In this document: piece by piece, positions 6,519 to 8,094 of the stretch
How positions within the stretch are numbered: position 1 is the stretch's first letter
Layout of the letters: every line of letters starts with the position of its first letter
DNA from: JAMORN01 sp027063545 [NCBI: bacterium]
GTDB taxonomy: Bacteria; JAMORN01
Assembly (NCBI GenBank): GCA_027063545.1
Contig: JAMORN010000123.1
Span: 1 to 8,094, forward strand
Reading direction: 5' to 3'
DNA length: 8,094 nt
Translations under genes and position numbers: made by a program
The notes under the pieces: generated by a model
Databases searched by the model: none
Seen by the model: the letters and a program-made list of their open reading frames with translations, nothing else
What the model was told of the DNA's origin: nothing

Positions 6519-6598
6519 AATATTATTTTTCTCTTAAAAAATGACATTTAATAATTTATTTTTTCTGTAGAATTTAGTAATAAAAATAAAAAGTATAT
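6519..6598. promoter_or_regulatory. Divergent intergenic region, expected to hold promoters for both operons
   Basis: This 80-bp, nearly pure A/T stretch lies between the divergent moxR and ABC exporter starts and must drive or receive the promoters of both, unless moxR is read from an internal promoter. On the plus strand TAGAAT (6568-6573) resembles a -10 box, 25 nt before the exporter ATG. The TTGACA-like ATGACA (6541-6546) is 21 nt from it, too far for a standard pair. I found no convincing minus-strand pair. There is no recognisable PyrR-binding loop or terminator hairpin, and the region is too short for a Bacillus-style attenuator array. Confidence 0.4.
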
Positions 6599-8094
6599 AT
6601 GAAAAAAGAAAAGGAATTATCAAAATTTCTTTATAATCTTATAAATAATTCAAAAAAGTTTTTTATTTTAGGCTTTATTTTTGGAGTATTTTATGGAATA
6701 TTTAATACATTAAGTTTATGGATATTTGGTTCTCTTTTTAATATTATATTTTCCTCTCAAGATGAAATAAACTCTTTATCTTCAATTACAAATTATTCTT
6801 CTTTTATAGGAAATTTAAATGAATATTTAAAAGGGATTTTATACCATTACATTTACTCGCCAGATAAATTAATAATGATTAAAAAATTAACAGTTATTAT
6901 TCTACTTTTATTTGTGTTAAAGAATTTTTTTAGATATTTAACAAATTTAAGTTTATCTTATTTCGTATTCAATATGAGGGGAACTTTGAAGAAGTATATT
7001 GCTGAATCTATTTTAAAACGAGATGAGGATTTTTTAGGAGATAAAACTAAGGGTGAGTTATACTCTTTATTTAATAGTGATATAGGAATGTTTCAGGATA
7101 ATATAAAGTTTATATCTATGGATATTGTTGTTCAGCCTATAACTATTATAACTATTTTATATCTTCTTTTTTCTATTTCTGTAAAACTAACCTTATTATC
7201 TTTACTAATTTTTCCATTAGTTTCTTTATTTATATATTTTGTGAGTTTAAGTTTAAGAAGAAAGTCTAAACGCTCTCTTGAAAGAATTGGAAAATCAAAT
7301 GCTTTATTCTCCGAGATATTGGAAGGTTTTATTATTATAAAGAGTTTTTTAGTAGAAAAAATATTTTTAAAAAAGTTTTATAAAGTTATAGATGAAGAGA
7401 TTAAATATATTCTAAAACAAACAAAATTGGAACTTTTATCTTCTCCTGTAAATGAGACTATTTCTATAACAATTGGAATTTTAATATTTATATATGGTAG
7501 TAAATTAGTATTTGTGGAAAAATTTTTATCTGGAGAGGATTTTGTAAGGTTTTTTACTTTAATATTTGGTCTTATTGCTCCTATAAAACTTTTGGGATAT
7601 ATGCACAATAAGTATAATATAGCAATGGGGGCCTTAGAAAGGATTTATAGTTTTATAAAGATAAACCAAGAGGAAAGTAAAAAAAGAAGAGCTATTGAAT
7701 ATAAAGAATTTTCATTTAATAAGAGTATTAAATTTAAAAATGTTTTCTTTAAATATTCTAATGGTGAAAATTGGACATTAGAGGATTTAAATATAGAGAT
7801 ATTTAAAGGAGATAAAATAGCACTTATTGGTAAAAGTGGGAGTGGAAAAACTACATTTATAAAATTATTATTAAAGTTTTTGAAACCAACAAAGGGAGAA
7901 ATTTTTATCGATAATATAAATTTAAATGAGATAAAAACAGAAAGTTTAAGAAAGAATATAAGTTATATGCCTCAAGAGATTTTTATTTTCAATGATACAT
8001 TAGAGAATAATATACTTTTAAACACAAATATTTCTTCTGATACTTATAAAGATTTAATAACTAATCTTTCTTTAGATAAAATAAAAGAAAGGGG
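6599..8094 (+). CDS. ABC exporter half-transporter (membrane domain fused to ATPase), 3' end cut by window edge
   Basis: An uninterrupted frame from the ATG at 6599-6601 to the right edge gives 498 residues without a stop. Residues about 20-335 form an exporter-type membrane domain with six segments (about 21-50, 95-125, 176-195, 197-218, 286-304 and 315-334). ILEGFIIIKSFLVEKIFLKKF (240-260) matches the conserved cytoplasmic stretch of such exporters, and GALERIYSFI (344-353) the linker to the ATPase. The nucleotide-binding domain has Walker A GKSGSGKT (411-418) and a Q-loop at Q459 (SYMPQEIFIFNDTLENNI). The signature motif, Walker B and H-loop lie beyond the window. Such proteins dimerise and use ATP to export lipids, peptides or drugs; the substrate cannot be told from this. 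It is transcribed away from the moxR-pyr operon. The ribosome site is weak (AAAAAG), and a partner half-transporter may follow downstream. Confidence 0.94.
   Translation, partial: MKKEKELSKFLYNLINNSKKFFILGFIFGVFYGIFNTLSLWIFGSLFNIIFSSQDEINSLSSITNYSSFIGNLNEYLKGILYHYIYSPDKLIMIKKLTVIILLLFVLKNFFRYLTNLSLSYFVFNMRGTLKKYIAESILKRDEDFLGDKTKGELYSLFNSDIGMFQDNIKFISMDIVVQPITIITILYLLFSISVKLTLLSLLIFPLVSLFIYFVSLSLRRKSKRSLERIGKSNALFSEILEGFIIIKSFLVEKIFLKKFYKVIDEEIKYILKQTKLELLSSPVNETISITIGILIFIYGSKLVFVEKFLSGEDFVRFFTLIFGLIAPIKLLGYMHNKYNIAMGALERIYSFIKINQEESKKRRAIEYKEFSFNKSIKFKNVFFKYSNGENWTLEDLNIEIFKGDKIALIGKSGSGKTTFIKLLLKFLKPTKGEIFIDNINLNEIKTESLRKNISYMPQEIFIFNDTLENNILLNTNISSDTYKDLITNLSLDKIKER

Noticed and set aside
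6541-6573. Standard sigma-70 promoter for the ABC exporter (ATGACA / TAGAAT)
   Set aside because: The boxes are 21 nt apart, outside normal spacing, and such matches are common by chance in A/T-rich DNA. Kept only as a note on the intergenic region.
7378-7608. 76-codon minus-strand open frame
   Set aside because: Antisense to the membrane domain of the ABC exporter, which reads through in one frame with conserved motifs.

Overview
The window is a strongly AT-rich, gene-dense piece of bacterial chromosome. Seven complete or frameshifted genes and one gene fragment lie head-to-tail on the minus strand, and one divergent gene on the plus strand runs off the right edge. The standard code is used: TAA, TAG and TGA all act as stops and TGG encodes Trp. 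Some genes have clear Shine-Dalgarno sites (for example GGAGG before pyrC and AAGGAG before pyrB). The Lys/Ile-rich, A/T-ending codon use and the compact gene packing fit a low-GC bacterium, possibly from an uncultured or thermophilic lineage. No gene here fixes the phylum and I do not assign one.

The minus-strand operon reads from 6518 down to 1. It begins with a MoxR-type AAA+ ATPase and a stand-alone HD-GYP-family protein, which overlap by 4 nt. The pyrimidine block follows: pyrR (PRPP-binding regulator), pyrB (aspartate carbamoyltransferase) and pyrC (dihydroorotase). pyrR/pyrB and pyrB/pyrC overlap, which suggests translational coupling. Last comes an envelope block: a PAP2 phosphatase with an apparent one-base frameshift, a membrane-anchored M23 peptidase, and the first 30 codons of a gene that looks like a bactofilin. 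PyrB and PyrC catalyse consecutive steps of UMP synthesis. The M23 plus putative bactofilin pair resembles known cell-shape modules.

An 80-bp divergent intergenic region (6519-6598) separates this operon from an ABC exporter half-transporter on the plus strand (6599 to the right edge). The exporter has six membrane segments followed by Walker A and Q-loop, and is cut before the ABC signature. No tRNA, rRNA, CRISPR array, insertion sequence or strong terminator is visible.

The points most worth a second look are three. In the HD-GYP protein the HD aspartate is Asn, and the second Asp of the late ADxxD motif is Val. The third PAP2 motif lies intact in another frame, downstream of an A5 run. 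PyrR has no recognisable attenuator leader and sits third in an operon with signalling-type genes. None of these amounts to a clear new system; the rest reads as ordinary housekeeping and envelope genes.
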